From: Acanthosoma haemorrhoidale
Taxonomy: Eukaryota; Arthropoda; Insecta; Hemiptera; Acanthosomatidae
Assembly (NCBI GenBank): GCA_930367205.1
Contig: OV884011.1
Coordinates: 35,601,754 to 35,665,753 of the forward strand
Reading direction: 5' to 3'
DNA length: 64,000 nt
Shown: piece by piece, positions 22,583 to 34,369 of the stretch
How positions within the stretch are numbered: position 1 is the stretch's first letter
Layout of the letters: the number at the start of each line of letters is the position of its first letter
The notes under the pieces: model-generated
The model's input: the letters and a program-made list of their open reading frames with translations, nothing else
Told to the model about the DNA's origin: nothing
Databases searched by the model: none
Translations under genes and position numbers: made by a program

Positions 22583-23384
22583 TTATTTATATTAGCCAAT
22601 CACAATAGAGTAACTTATTTTATATTTTCAGCTAGTCAGAGACGTAGTGTTTTTTCATTTCATTTCATTTCAGGGCTGAATGAATGAGCCCTAATGATAG
22701 GATACATTAGGTACTGCCATTCATAAAAATGAAATAAATTTAGTTATCATCTAGGGCTATGAAATCTTCGTATCCTTGAGAAGTTAAGCTAAACACACGC
22801 CAATACAAAACATACACCTTCGTGTCTGACCTGCCAATAGACAGTCTTCTCCTAGTTTCATTTTGTATAAGCGAAGACAATATCAGCTGTTTTAGTTCTA
22901 AGCTCATTTCCGGTAAGATTATAACGATGAATTCTTCTCGCTGTTTTGGTTGCCGCCCAGACTTTCTCAATCCCCTCACCCGCCAAGGAAGTAATTTCCT
23001 TTCTTATTATTATCTCAGTGGGAGAAGCTGCAGAATAGTTCTTGACTGATGAAGGATATCTCGGTTTTTTTTCATCAGCCAGTTAGTCCAACAGCCTTCT
23101 CATTTTCTTTTGTCAGCTACAACTAGAGAACCTGAGGAATTCAAGTATCCTTGAGGTTCAACGCCTTTTATGTCTGTTTGGCACAATTAAAGGGAACTAG
23201 TTGTTCCCCGGGGCAAGTAACCTTACCATTTTCGTCTGTGCCTGTCTGTTCTAGGCTTTGTAAGACACATGTTCAAGCAGGAATGTCCCTCATGAATTCC
23301 ATTTATAAAAAAGTAAAATTGTCTATAATTTTGAGTAGGGGTGGTTAAGTCGGGTGGGTGGGGGTTAATCTATAGGGTCTTTCA
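22583..23384. other. Intergenic DNA, nothing secure
   Basis: Includes a direct TTTCATTTCATTTCA stretch near 22660. Short frames on both strands at 22740-23350 show no known similarity. Confidence 0.4.
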
Positions 23385-23815
23385 TTAAGCGCTTCCTAAC
23401 TTTAAATTTAAATAACACAAAGTGTGTGTGAGATATCATCGAAATTTATTATTCGTTTGAAAAGCCTATCAATGCCATTATATAGGGAATATAACATCGT
23501 GCAAATGTCCGCCGCGGCTTCGAAATGTCCAATTTTCCACGACTCTGGCGCATAAATCAGGCTGAATTTGACCGATGGCATGGGTTATGTTGGCTTTGAG
23601 GACCGCTGTGATTTGTGGCTTATTCGCATTGACCTGCGACTTACGAAAACCCCACAAGAAAAAGCCCAACCGGGTCAAATCGCACGTACACGGTGGCCAG
23701 TTCCCATCACCTCCACGTGAGATGACCACACGTCGTTGTCTATGGTAGATTACCTTCAGCTCCTGGGTCAGTTGAATTTTGTACGGGTGCAGGCCCAAGT
23801 CACAACCCAAAATTC
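23385..23815 (-). mobile_element. Tc1/mariner-type transposon, internally deleted, copy A
   Basis: The minus-strand frame 23810-23478 reads DLGLHPYKIQLTQELK, RQRRVVISRGGDGNWPP, then CDLTRLGFFLWGFRKSQVNA and VVENWTFRSRGGHLHDVIF. These are the HTH-linker end and the C-terminal catalytic end of a widespread insect DDE transposase. The central catalytic part between RQRR and ISRGGD is absent. The usual CDLTPLDFF motif is CDLTRLGFF, so the last acidic residue is Gly. The 3' flank TTTCATTAAGCGCTTCCTA is shared with copy B at 34.38 kb. Confidence 0.75.
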
Positions 23816-23824
23816 TTATCCGTT

Positions 23825-23945
23825 CAAATCCAAAAACTCCTTTATCAACTACTTGAAAATTACTTCTACAAAATTAAACAGGACCTAGGAACGGGTGCAC
23901 TAATCGTCATCTGCTGATCTACAAACCTATGATGTCCAAGGCATC
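23825..23945. repeat. Dispersed repeat shared with 54235-54345
   Basis: AAATCCAAAAACTCC, CAACTACTTGAAAATTA and CATCTGCTGATCTACAAAC recur in the same order at 54.24-54.35 kb. Type unknown. Confidence 0.45.
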
Positions 23946-24579
23946 CCCGACATGGTCAACGAACCGGGGCCGACTTGGTTTTATAAATTTACTGAAGAAC
24001 TGATCAGCGCATCATCTATTGTAACTGAATGAAAGTAAATACTTTCCTTTTTTAGTGAAATGACACTGTGTAATATTCAGTAGATAATCGATTGACCAAT
24101 GACAGGTGAGCTTAGAAGAATAAAAAACTACAACCGGCCAATGACATAGCCCAAGGCAGTAGGCGAGCTCCGGTTGGTTACGCTCTCCACCCATCTGCCA
24201 ATGGCCTCGCTGTTTTAGTCATGGTCTCTCTAGGCTTGCCAGGAACAATATCTTTGCATTCATAATCTACTATCTAGTCGGACGGTCTCTGTTCGTTTAA
24301 ACCCTTCTTAGTCCCATCAAACTCAACAGAAAGTCTATAAATTTTCCCGAGGGAACCCTTAGGGTCAAGTTCAGCCTGATCAGGTCACGCAAACTATTTT
24401 TGTGTCACTTTTAAACTCTGCATGTTCTGTATTTTTGATTTAAGTTGACCTCAAATGGCCTGACAATGATTTAACCCAAGAAATAGCTCACACCAGGTTA
24501 TAGAGATTTGACCGGATGTTGAAGAATCACAATTGGTGGAAATATCATTACTAAATTATTTATATGTCAGGTGTTTTAT
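23946..24579. other. Intergenic DNA, nothing recognised
   Basis: No gene or repeat recognised beyond the flanking elements. Confidence 0.4.
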
Positions 24580-24900
24580 ATGTGGTGATGGGTGATTGTG
24601 ATAAAAAATATCATTCATACGATATTTAGAATGTCCTACTCACTCCCACATGCATACAATTTTTACAATATCCAGGGATAGGGGAGTCTGATGGAGAGGA
24701 CGAAGTCCCAGACGCTCAAGATCATGTGGGGAGGGGCTGACTAGTGCCACAGCTCTCCTCATTGATTCAATATTTATATAAGGGCACGGGGCTTTTTCCT
24801 CTTCGTTCCCAAGGAGGATAGTAGGGATGGGATATGATAGAAAGTAATCTTACTAAAGGATTCGGGTTGTTGGATAATGTCTATTGGAATTTTCAATAAT
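24580..24900 (-). mobile_element. Jockey-like element, degenerate 3' UTR fragment
   Basis: The minus-strand order matches other copies but with heavy decay: GATTGTGATAAA, CATTCATACGATATTTA, a CAGACGCTCAAGATCATG block, then CCAAGGAGGATAGTAGGGAT. Age appears greater than for the copies at 59 and 62 kb. Confidence 0.55.
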
Positions 24901-25124
24901 ACGTCCGAAATTGTAAAATTATCTAATTCAAACCCTCCATAAATGCATTGTTTAGGTTTTGGTATAATTTGTATGTCGCTCTAAGGAGTGAGTAGGTAAG
25001 TCAACTTTGCTTCCAAACGGTATAGGTTTACTGCTTTATTCATTATTGATTTTCAATAAAAACATACACATATGTTTTGTTTGTTTGTTGCGAATAGTAT
25101 ATTCGCATCCAGAACTGAAAAGAA

Positions 25125-25290
25125 CAATTATTAAAAGACTACATGTTTAAATAAACAAAATACAAAAATATTGCAATAGACGGCAGATCAAAATAAACCC
25201 AAGTAAAACAGAAGCAGTCACATTCACATAAAGAAGGCCATTAGTCAACAAAAACCTCCAATCACTTGTAGTTGCCGTCCCGAAATTAGA
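25125..25290 (+). mobile_element. Non-LTR family U, short RT fragment
   Basis: Plus strand near 25178-25255 reads RRQIKINPSKTEAVTFT, a stop, then RRPLVNKNLQSL. This is the motif that follows the catalytic ADD in Jockey-type reverse transcriptases. Only about 40 residues can be recognised. Confidence 0.55.
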
Positions 25291-27409
25291 AAATTGAGAC
25301 CCGCAGTACTTGGCAACCCCGTTGCCGCTCTGTGCACTACTTCTCTTTTATCCATGTGATCTTTTTACTTCAATAATGTCAATCATTAAGCAGTCATTAG
25401 TATGTGGCAACACCACGCCAAGTAGCCCCTTTATTTCATGACGGCTACTACAGAAACAAACTAATCCTCTACAAAGAAACTATTCGCCCATTTATTTCTA
25501 TGCTTAAACATCTCCGGCATAGAGCTGAACGAAAATGATTACCCCCGGTACTCTAGAACTAGCACGACGGTAAAGTAATTACTGAAATCAGAGCTACCAA
25601 GCGTTCAAGACCCCACACCACTAGCCATTAGCCAGATATAGATAATTTCGACAAACATTCGTTAAAAAAATACATTCACAAGCGGCTCAAACACATTTTC
25701 ATTTAATATAAATTGTACATATATCTGCTATGAAGTCGTGTTGCATCTTTAATTGAAGTATAATCGTATGTTAAAACTTGAATAAAGTGAACATTTATTT
25801 AATTAAACATGATTTGTTACAACTTTTTTCTGATCCTTTCGTAAAAATGATAACTTTTTATTTTAATTTAATATTGATGTTATTTGCACATGCACTATAC
25901 TTACTTATTCAGGTATTTGAAACGCACTTTCAAAAAATCTTTACTATTTAATCACAGGATATACCAAATCATAAGGGAATTTTGTTGTAAATTAAGTATG
26001 ATATGTTTCTGAAAAGAGATGATATGTAATCAACTTAGGTCATAAAAATATCTGAACAGTATGCACAAATAAAAATGGCTGAAAACTTAATATTTTCAAT
26101 TAAGAATTACTTAATTAAGTATTTGAGAACTGATGTAGACCCAATCCAAGAATGTGGGACGGTTCTCTACATTGTTTCTTCACATTATACGTTATTAATC
26201 CCTTAACTACTATTTATAAATACAATTTAGTCGATAGGCAATGGAAAAAATAATAGTTAATGGTTAATAGTTAAAATACTTGATATAACGCCTAGCAGTG
26301 CTCTGTTGCAGTTGTATACACTTAATTTGTGTAGGTTTTTTTTTTTCCCTACAATAGGACGGTTGGTATCTTCAACTATTGCACTAATTCAATTGTTCTA
26401 TGTGAACAATATAAATAAATCAATTTTGTAAGTATATAGATTTATGCACACAATTATGTTGACAATAAAGATTATTATTTAAAAATAAATTGATTTTTAG
26501 TGAATAGGGTCATTAATTTTTATTAGAAACTTTATTTGTTGGAATTTTACAACGATAAAAAGTCGGATAGATCCATATCTATTGAATTAGCATTATTTTT
26601 AGAACGCCAGCGGTTTTCGCTACTTAAGGCAGTTAAGAAGTCACTAAACTTCCTTTAAGGCGGTTATCCACGGCATCAATAGATATCTAAAACAAGTTAA
26701 TGATAAACAATTGCTATTCAGAGTCTGTAATATTATCCCCAAATGATAAATATTATTCTCACAGATGAAGTTGGTGTGACAATTAGAGCACATTGAGTCA
26801 GCCAGCTGAGCATGAAATAGTCCAAGCATTGTCTCTCCTCGCTCTGTTGGTCTGTCTGCACGGTGGCACCTCCAAGTCGGATCCAACCAATGCAGTCACG
26901 GAGAACTAATCGGAAGTGGAAGAAGTCTTGCCTTCGTTCTTGTGGGTTTAGTAGTCCATTAAAGATGTTTTCACCTACCGTACTTACATCTTAGTGGCTT
27001 TACGATCAACGTGCATCTTGCATGCCATAAATAACTTTAAAACTATTTTACTAGGAATTTTACTGTAATAAAAGAATGTATCAAAACATTGCCCTCAAAA
27101 CATTATCACTAATCAAACATGTTTTATAAGTTCGTTTCGAGCAGTTCTTTGGAATATTATTGTCAGCCAAAAATGAACGAAAATAATAAGTTTTTTTCTT
27201 CAAATAGTGGTGTGTTACGTACTAAATCAATTGTTAATTTAAAACAATAACGGCCACGGAAAAGTAATACTGTGAAAGGTACAAAGAATATAATTCGAAC
27301 TAATTTATTTTTATAACCAAGCAAACAATATCAATATCACATGAATCGATTTCAAAGGATCGTTATCATTGTAAAGATGAAAATTATTTCCGATTAAATT
27401 AGTAAAATA
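25291..27409. other. AT-rich intergenic DNA, nothing recognised
   Basis: No exon, RNA gene or repeat that I can support. The minus-strand frame 26886-26644 has no known similarity. Confidence 0.45.
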
Positions 27410-27560
27410 TGGTAGGTAATTAAAGTATATAGCAAGGCTAATAATATAATGGATACTAATATCCGCAAACTTCATAAAATCCAAAATAAGATTCTAACAA
27501 TACTTGACACGACAGTTGAGTTGCACGAAGTATCCACAAATTACATTACAAAGTGGTAAC
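27410..27560 (+). mobile_element. Non-LTR family U, RT end fragment
   Basis: ACTAATATCCGCAAACTTCA, then ATCCAAAATAAGATTCTAAC, corresponds to 11539-11580 (NIRKLQIVQSK; here NIRKLHKIQNKILTI). The frame breaks after about 40 residues. Confidence 0.55.
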
Positions 27561-27594
27561 CACAAACTTTATAAATAGATGTAAGCACAGTTAT

Positions 27595-27790
27595 ATTCCC
27601 CCCCCCCTAAGCTCACTAGTTAGAAATTCAGGATGAGGGAAAAATAAAGAATATTTAGGTTAATCGGATCCTTGTACTAGGAGTACCTGCTTGAAGGTGG
27701 TGTGAGAGAATTAAGGAGTGTCGGAAGCCTCGGTGGAGGTTGTTTGTTTCGGTACAGTGGTGAGAGTCCACTGGTGCGCATAGTTAGAGT
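27595..27790 (-). mobile_element. Non-LTR family T, 3' UTR fragment (uninterrupted site)
   Basis: Matches 10215-10309 plus 10473-10545 with GAGAATTAAGGAGTGTCGGA continuous. It therefore acts as the empty-site reference for the nested retroposon at 10310-10472. Starts at a C run (27599-27607) instead of a T run. Confidence 0.6.
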
Positions 27791-28411
27791 CCATTACTAC
27801 AAAATATCACTATTAACATTGTGCTACGTTCGGCGAGTAGGGGGTTTCTTTTTATATATTTATATGTGTATATACATATATGTATGGATACACTGCGCGT
27901 ATCAATACGCTAATCTATCTGATATACAACTGTATCCGAATACATGCATTGTAAGGCAATATATAAAGGATGCAATCTAACTATTCAACTACTGACAGAC
28001 TTGATTCCTCAAATCATCCTGAGCGTAATCCCTTACGCAAATATTTAATTCACTTACTGTTGGTCTCATTCGAATCTAAATCCAAATTAATTTACCTTAA
28101 CCACTTATCGTGGTGATCAAAATAGAAGGAATCCAATGTTAAAATTGAATTTACTAGACAAAACGATGAACTGATTACATCTATTGTACTAGCTACAAAT
28201 AAAACATTAATCTTACGAGTGTACATCGATGTCTTCAATCTGATGTAGAAGCATCTTCAAAGCCGTGGTCAAATGCAAACGCAATCGTCTCCAACCAGTC
28301 CGCAGACAACGGCTCCCGAGAAACCAGAAATGCTCTGTCGAAGAGCTGCCAAGCAAGAGATTCACCACCTAAGTCCTCCCCGCAACCTCTCCTCAGGGAG
28401 TCTTTTACACT

Positions 28412-28450
28412 ATTTTTTTTTTTTTTTTCATAACCCCTTTATTTAAATAT
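28412..28450 (-). mobile_element. 39-bp retro-insertion with 11-bp TSD
   Basis: TCTTTTACACT occurs at 28401-28411 and 28451-28461. Between them, read on the minus strand, is ATTTAAATAAAGGGGTTATG followed by an A tract. This looks like reverse transcription of only the last bases of a polyadenylated transcript. The same 3' end appears at 16968-17004. Confidence 0.75.
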
Positions 28451-28461
28451 TCTTTTACACT

Positions 28462-28700
28462 GTCTCGTCTCGAAGTATATATGTTCTCGTCTTGAACCGT
28501 ATCTATCTCTCTCTTCAACAGAAGGTTTTTTTCTTCATGGCCCTTTGTGTGTTTGCTATTCACACCATCTTACGAATGGCTTATTTAGCACTTAGGACCA
28601 CCCTAGCTGCTGAGTCCCACATCCCATCTGGCACTTAATTTCGTGACAGAAAACAAAAAGAAAAAGTTGTGAAATATTCCAGCTCCTTCGACAATCTGCT
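28462..28700. repeat. Dispersed repeat shared with 31500-31700
   Basis: Shared blocks in the same order: CTTGAACCGTATCT / CTTGGACCGAGTCT, AAGGTTTTTTTCTTCA / AGACGTTTTTTTCTTTA, GCTGAGTCCCACATCCC / TTCCGAGTCCCATATACC, TTTCGTGACAGAAAA / TCTCGTGATAAAAAA. The minus strand hints at old coding (MWDSAARVVLSAK, a stop, AIRKMV) but I cannot name it. Confidence 0.55.
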
Positions 28701-28770
28701 ACAGATAGGGTACATCGGTCGGCTAACATCAAAAGAAGGTTTCATGGCATGCCGACAGTCGGCCTACTAC

Positions 28771-29408
28771 GGACTCTGTGGTGACCACACCAAGCGCTCC
28801 ATCCCAACCTCAATCAGGTAATCATCAACCATTCGTGCTCTGTGGGGTCTGGCATTAACAAGAATCCCTCACCGGTGTAGGGAGCAAGCGACACTACATG
28901 TTCTTCGGTTATGGCTCCTTAGTACCTCCAAGGCGTTAGGGACCTTCCCCGCACAACAACCCATTGAGCGTCGAAGGCCACCCTAGAACATCCGTGAGCC
29001 ACCACGAAATTCCACCTGAGGAGCCATACACCATGGAGCGTTCCTCTCTCCTTGCTGTCTCTATGTAAAATTGCGTCCATCTCAAAACTCTCACCTCATC
29101 TGTGAAGAGAACTCTCTTCCAGTTTTCCAAAAACCAATTCACATATTCATGTGCAAACTTAAGCCTGGCCATTTTGCGAGCTGTGGTCCAGCCCTAAGGT
29201 TATTTTCATTAAGCCTTCTGCTTACAGTCCTGCTGGAAATGGAAACATATCGGACTTGCCTTATGAGTCTTTTTATCTCATTTCCGGTGATGCTCCGGTT
29301 TCGGAAAGCCAGCTGTCGGATGTACCTATCGTCTTTTTCTGCTGTACATCTTGGCCGACCCTGGCCCTTACTTGGCATTGGACCACAATTGAACAAAACT
29401 AAAAACAT
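28771..29408 (-). mobile_element. Tc1-like transposon, decayed transposase
   Basis: Minus-strand frames 29408-29139 and 29172-28936 give RGRPRSTxxxDDRYI-like sequence (GRPRCTAEKDDRYIRQLAFR), RTVSRRLNENNLRA, then ARLKFAHEYVNWFLENWKRV and LFTDEVRVL, which holds the first catalytic Asp. They are joined by a deletion and frameshift near 29170. Further on, APYTGEGFLLM and NARPHRARMVDDYLIEVG are present, but the Asp expected before NARPH is missing through a short deletion. Homology ends at WSPQSP, before the third acidic residue. Terminal repeats not found. Confidence 0.85.
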
Positions 29409-29659
29409 TTACAAAGAGAAAAGATGAGCGAGAACGAATTTTATGATGTGTAGATTGGATTGATCAAATGCTACTGTTTCTGATAAAGGTATTTAAGAGC
29501 AAACAAGGGATTATTTACGGTTTATATTTACACTGATATAACATAAATACCAATGGATAATCAAAATAAAAGCGAAAGATAATTTATTTAATTTTAACTA
29601 AAAAAAAATTGAGTGTCGCGTTAATTTGGTCTATCATTGTGTATTATGAAGAAATGTTT
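29409..29659. other. Intergenic DNA, nothing recognised
   Basis: AT-rich; no feature seen. Confidence 0.4.
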
Positions 29660-29810
29660 TTCTACTTGCATCTAGTTTTTATTTATTTATATTTTTTCCT
29701 AAATATAAAATTTATATGTACTTCAATGAACACTGTATTCATAATCAAGAGCGATGATGATAGTCTTTTGTTTTTAGACTAGGTGCATTGCATATCAGCA
29801 TAAGATTATT
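29660..29810 (+). mobile_element. Non-LTR family U, 3' UTR fragment
   Basis: ATAAAATTTATATG, TGTATTCATAATCAAGAG and TTTAGACTAGGTGCATTGCA align with 11870-11975. No coding part is left. Confidence 0.5.
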
Positions 29811-31499
29811 TTGATTATGTATTATAGTCATTAAATATAGGCAATAAGTAGATTTGAATTTGAACACCGAGTTTTCGAATAGTGATTACAAATTGAATTT
29901 GTTTCTAATAGGGTGGGCATTATCACGCACTGCTATCAAACGAACATAATAAAGCTTTTAATTTAAAAGAGTTCCACAACTACTTCTTTCTGGTCAGTGA
30001 ACTCGCTTCACTCCGTCATTCCACGGATATTTGTCTATGCGATTATTCATCTACGGAAATATTCTTCACATATTTTAACCCTGAGTTTTAAAACCATTTC
30101 CCATCTTTACTGTTCTCCATCGTCTCGTGAAATTGGTAAGTAGTTTTGTTCTTATTCGGTCTACTCACATCTTACCTCCAATTTAATTATTTATTAACAC
30201 AAACATGGGATATTAAGTACAGTAATAACTATAGTACTAAAGATAGATTTACTCTTGTCATACGCTGGTTCGTGGCAGGAGTCGAAGGTGGCCTTGGTTA
30301 GGTTAACCTTACGCATTGCTCTGGTATTTGCCTGATAACGCCATTGATAAAGTGACTAAATAGAATTATTTCTTTATTACCATATGATAAAAAATAATTA
30401 ATTGGATAGTACAAAGAATATAATTTTTACAGCTAACCGCCAACTTGTAATCTATTGATTTCATGCCCTCTCAATTAATATTTGGTATGCTCATACCTCC
30501 TATCTAGCTTCCAAACGATTGGAGTGTTATTATGTCCAACTAAATTTCCAAAAGGCTCCAATAGTCAGTCTGCTGTCTTGCTAGTTCCAGGAAAATTAAA
30601 GGTATGGCGATTGCTAGAAACATGAATATGTTGGACATTGTGTACAACTAACGCCACCTAGATACTATCAACTAGCTTACTTGTTGTACGACATGTTGTT
30701 GTATATAACTAATTTTTTAGAGAGTGCTCTGTTAATTGTCAGCCATAGGGTCTGTTATGTTGAACTGTGTGGCCAAATATTGACTCTTTATGTCCATATC
30801 GGTTTTATAGATTAAGTAGGCATAATGTCACTGTGTTGTCAGGTGATTGAGCGTCGTCCAATCAGATTATTTCTACTATCTTAATCATTGTTTTTTTTGT
30901 CTTTGAATAAGGATATTTTTTTCGCTTTAGCCTTTCAAAGCTCAATCGTTTGATTTTTTCAGAGTTACGCAATATTTGTTACTGTTATTCCGAATTTCTG
31001 GAGAATATCAGCCGATGTTGATAGATTCTATCGACGAGTCGAACATCCATTCCGTTAGGGGAATGTAGATATTCTCAGGAGTGCCTGCGAGATGTGATGA
31101 ATATCTATCAAAGAGGCCTTGGTGGCGCAAAAGTCAAGGACTCGCCGTTGCCAAGGTGACTGAACCGATCCTACCGCCAACAGCGTTTGGTTTTACAGAA
31201 TGGACGGTGGTAAACTTCGGGGTTCTGACGGCTGCTACGTTAAGAAAACTGAGGGGTTTTATTTAAATTTACTGCATTTATATACAATGTATTTCTAATA
31301 TTTAAAAATGTTATCCTGTAAAAAGATTACGTAATATAGATAAAATGACAGTAAGATTACAGACATCTTACTAGCTTAACTATAAACCTTCTTACTGAAA
31401 ATATCGATGGATTCAAAATCGGAGACCAGTTCTCATCAGCTCTAGGTTTTGTTCCGTGGTGATACCTAAAACCAAGTCTTTGTGTTTCCCGTCCTATGT
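29811..31499. other. Intergenic DNA, no secure feature
   Basis: A GC-richer piece at 31040-31260 has a 61-codon open frame without known similarity. Nothing else recognised. Confidence 0.4.
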
Positions 31500-31735
31500 T
31501 CATAACCTCCCCTCTTGGACCGAGTCTCCATCTCTTAAGAAGACGTTTTTTTCTTTAAGCCCGTTGTGTTCGTGGATACTATTCCACGCCCTCTAGCCAA
31601 TAGCTTAGTACGGGGCACCCTGGCTTCCGAGTCCCATATACCTTTTGCTACTTCCTCTCGTGATAAAAAAATAAGGGTTGTAGACTTTCAAATCGTTCAG
31701 CTATTATACGACACTCCGCAATGGATGGCACCGTT
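31500..31735. repeat. Dispersed repeat shared with 28462-28700
   Basis: Same block order as the 28.5-kb copy; see there. The two copies are strongly diverged. Confidence 0.5.
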
Positions 31736-31853
31736 GATTTCTGTCAGGGAAATCGGCCCACACCAAAAAGGATTTATATATAATTTGCAGTCGTTTATGA
31801 CAGGGGGGTAAAAATTATACAATCTTAGACTCTCAACATTACTTCTAATTTTA

Positions 31854-32704
31854 TTGGTTGGCAAGAAAGTGATTTCGATTTGCAGAAGAAGATAGCGTTA
31901 TGTTTGTTTCGTTATTCTTTTTCAATGTTTTTTTTTCTTTTGAGATTTGGTAGTCGATACCTTTAGGTTGCTATAGGAAGAAATTCCGTCTAATTCTGTT
32001 TACAACTGTCAGTTTACAGACAGTTTTAACATGGGTTTTTTGACACATTTTACTTTTTATTTTCAAAAAGGCAAGAAAGCGGCTGAGGCTCACAAAACGA
32101 TATGTGAAGTTTATGGTGTTGATTGTTTAACAGTACGCACGTGTCAGAATTAGAAAGATGACCAACATTCTGGTCGACCTTCTGAAGTTGATGATGACAA
32201 AATGAAACCCATAATTGAATCGAATCGTCATATAACTGTGCGAGAGATCGCAAAAAAGTTAAATGTATCACACACCACAATTGAAAATCATGTAAGACGT
32301 CTTGGACTTGTTAAGAAGCTCGATATTCGGGTTCTGCCACGACACTGCAAAGCCTCGCACATCTTTAGCAACACATACGAAACCATTGGAGCTTGGTTGG
32401 AAAGTGATGTCGCATCCCCCATACTGCCCCGAACTTGCACTATCGGATTATCATTTATTTCGAAGTTTAAAAAACTTCTTATTAAATGGTACAAAATTTC
32501 AGTAATAATGATGACCTCAAATCGCACTTGGTTGAGTTTTTCTTGTTAAGGACGTTCTATGAGCGCGAGATCATGAAGTAACCAGAAATATGGCAAATTG
32601 TCATCGAACAGAACGGTAGATATTTGACTGATTAAAGTTCATTTTTTGTATAGAAAGTTTTATTTCACACTAAAAAACCGAAATTACTTTCTTGCCAACC
32701 TCAA
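31854..32704 (+). mobile_element. mariner element, internally deleted, copy 2
   Basis: Bounded by TA. Left end TTGGTTGGCAAGAAAGTGAT, right end inward TTGAGGTTGGCAAGAAAGTA. Transposase order: SGRPSEVDDDKMKPIIESNR, EIAKKLNVSHTTIENHVRRL, GLVKKLD, then directly HDxAKPRTSLATHT, LELGWKVMSHPPYCPELALS, DYHLFRSLKNFL. The second and third Asp are kept in DD34D spacing, but the central domain and first Asp are deleted at the same point as in copy 1. This copy also lacks about 25 bp near 32150 that copies 1 and 3 have. Confidence 0.85.
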
Positions 32705-32818
32705 TAATTACAATTATTAAAAATTAAATTAAAACTGAACCTATTTCTTGAAGTTCATTTTTTCATTGAATGAATTTGTTATTTTTTTTTGATTACCGGT
32801 CAAACATATTTTAACATA

Positions 32819-32931
32819 AGGTCTTCGAACAGAATGGAAGATATTTGACTGATTAAAGGTTATTTTTGTAAAGAAAAAATTAAGTTTTATTTCACACTAA
32901 AAAACCGAAATTACTTTCTTGCCAACCTCAA
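32819..32931 (+). mobile_element. Solo right end of a mariner element
   Basis: GTCTTCGAACAGAATGGAAG, then ATTTGACTGATTAAAG, through to the right terminal repeat ...TTGCCAACCTCAA and TA. It matches the last 110 bp of copies 1 and 2. It lies 115 bp right of copy 2 in the same orientation. Confidence 0.8.
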
Positions 32932-33150
32932 TATATTAATTTCATTTTAGGTTTTAATAAGGATGGATCCGATCCTGCTTTATTCAAGTTACTTATTTTC
33001 CTTCTCGAAGCTGAGTGTCCTGTGGACAGATCCTTGTACTAAATCCTCTAATGGCAGGGAATATAGTCGCTCGAGTCTTGAAATATCAGGAATAAGGTTT
33101 TTATTACTTGATTAAATGTAATTTCTTTAATTTTTTTTTTTTTTTTTTTT

Positions 33151-33900
33151 AACCCACACACGAGGCTAAAAAGACAAGAACTAAACAGACGCTTTGGACA
33201 ACTGTACAGACTACTTCGAAGGACATCCGACCTCTCAATAGAAAACAAACTACTTATTTACAAGGTTATACTTAAGCCAATCTGGACATACGGAATAGAG
33301 CTATTGGGGACAGCAAAAAAGTCGAACATCAAGCGCATCCAATCCTTTCAATCAAAAGTCCTAAGAACAATAGTAAATGCCCCTTATTACGTCAGCAACA
33401 AAACCCTTCACAATGATCTAACAATACCCTATATTCTTGAACTTATCCCTTCCAAGCTCATAAAATTCCATAGTAACCTATCCAACCTCCCTAATTCCCT
33501 AGCACAGTCATTGCACTGCACCACTCACCCCTATAATCCTCTTCGGAGATTAAAACGGCAGTGGCCTCGTGACCTGCTATAACTAAGTGATAGTGAGAGT
33601 TCTGGCAATGGCCAGTTTCTCTAATCATGTCCTGAGCGTCTGTGGCTCTCGCGCTCTTGGTCAGCCTCCGCTAGCTCTTATCCAGACGCGGCTGACGTAG
33701 GAGCGTGGGGGACTCCCAAGACTCCGCTTCCTCCTTCGCATGCGAGGGAGGTGACAACCTTGTGGACTTGGGGGGCCTCTGGGCTGTTTGTAAATATTGT
33801 ATGAATGAGCGAGTGAATGATGAATTGTAAATATGGTATGAATGATAACATTTATCTCAATTACTCATTGCCTAATAAAAGGCAGATTTTAATTTTATCT
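33151..33900 (+). mobile_element. Jockey-like element, 5'-truncated copy with intact ORF2 end
   Basis: Begins right after a 20-T run with PHTRLKRQELNRRFGQLYRL and stays open to 33582 (RLKRQWPRDLL, stop), then the 3' UTR with CTCGCGCTCTTGGTCAGCCT and part of the 37-bp repeats, ending GGCAGATTTTAATTTTATC. Here AAGAACTAAAC has one C where the full-length copy has two, so this fragment shows the unbroken frame. No clear TSD. Confidence 0.85.
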
Positions 33901-34369
33901 TAATAAAATTGATTGAAACCAGAAAATTATTTTTTATTTAATTTTGCATTTTTTTTTACTATGAATTATTATCTCTGTTGCAGGTAATCATTGACTTTAT
34001 TTTGGATTCGAGTGTGAACGGTCGTGTATCACATCTGTGGTGCGTTCATTTCTTCAATTGGACCAGGTATGACTAGTACGGGAGTAGTACAGCGGAAGTG
34101 TCGCAGTGAGGATTAGGTATCTCTAGACTATAAGTGACTGAGCTTTGGCTTCAAAAGCAATGCGTGAAGACGAAGAAGTTATGTCTGCTTGTGCCTTATC
34201 GGTCATTCCAAATGAAAAGAACTCACGACGTAAGTGATAATTAACCATTTCGCAACTAAAATAAAAACTATTCTCAATAATGGCGTAATTTACAGTCTAT
34301 TAACATAAGAGGTGACTGGAAAAGTTGTATGGGCTGTGGTGAGAGGTTGTGACCAGTGTTCTGCATGCA
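33901..34369. other. Intergenic DNA, nothing recognised
   Basis: No feature seen. Confidence 0.4.

Noticed and set aside
33131..33151. The T run before the 33.15-kb Jockey-like fragment as a poly(A) tail of an opposite-strand retroposon.
   Set aside because: No AATAAA-type signal or TSD was found around it, so it is left as a plain T run at the truncation point.
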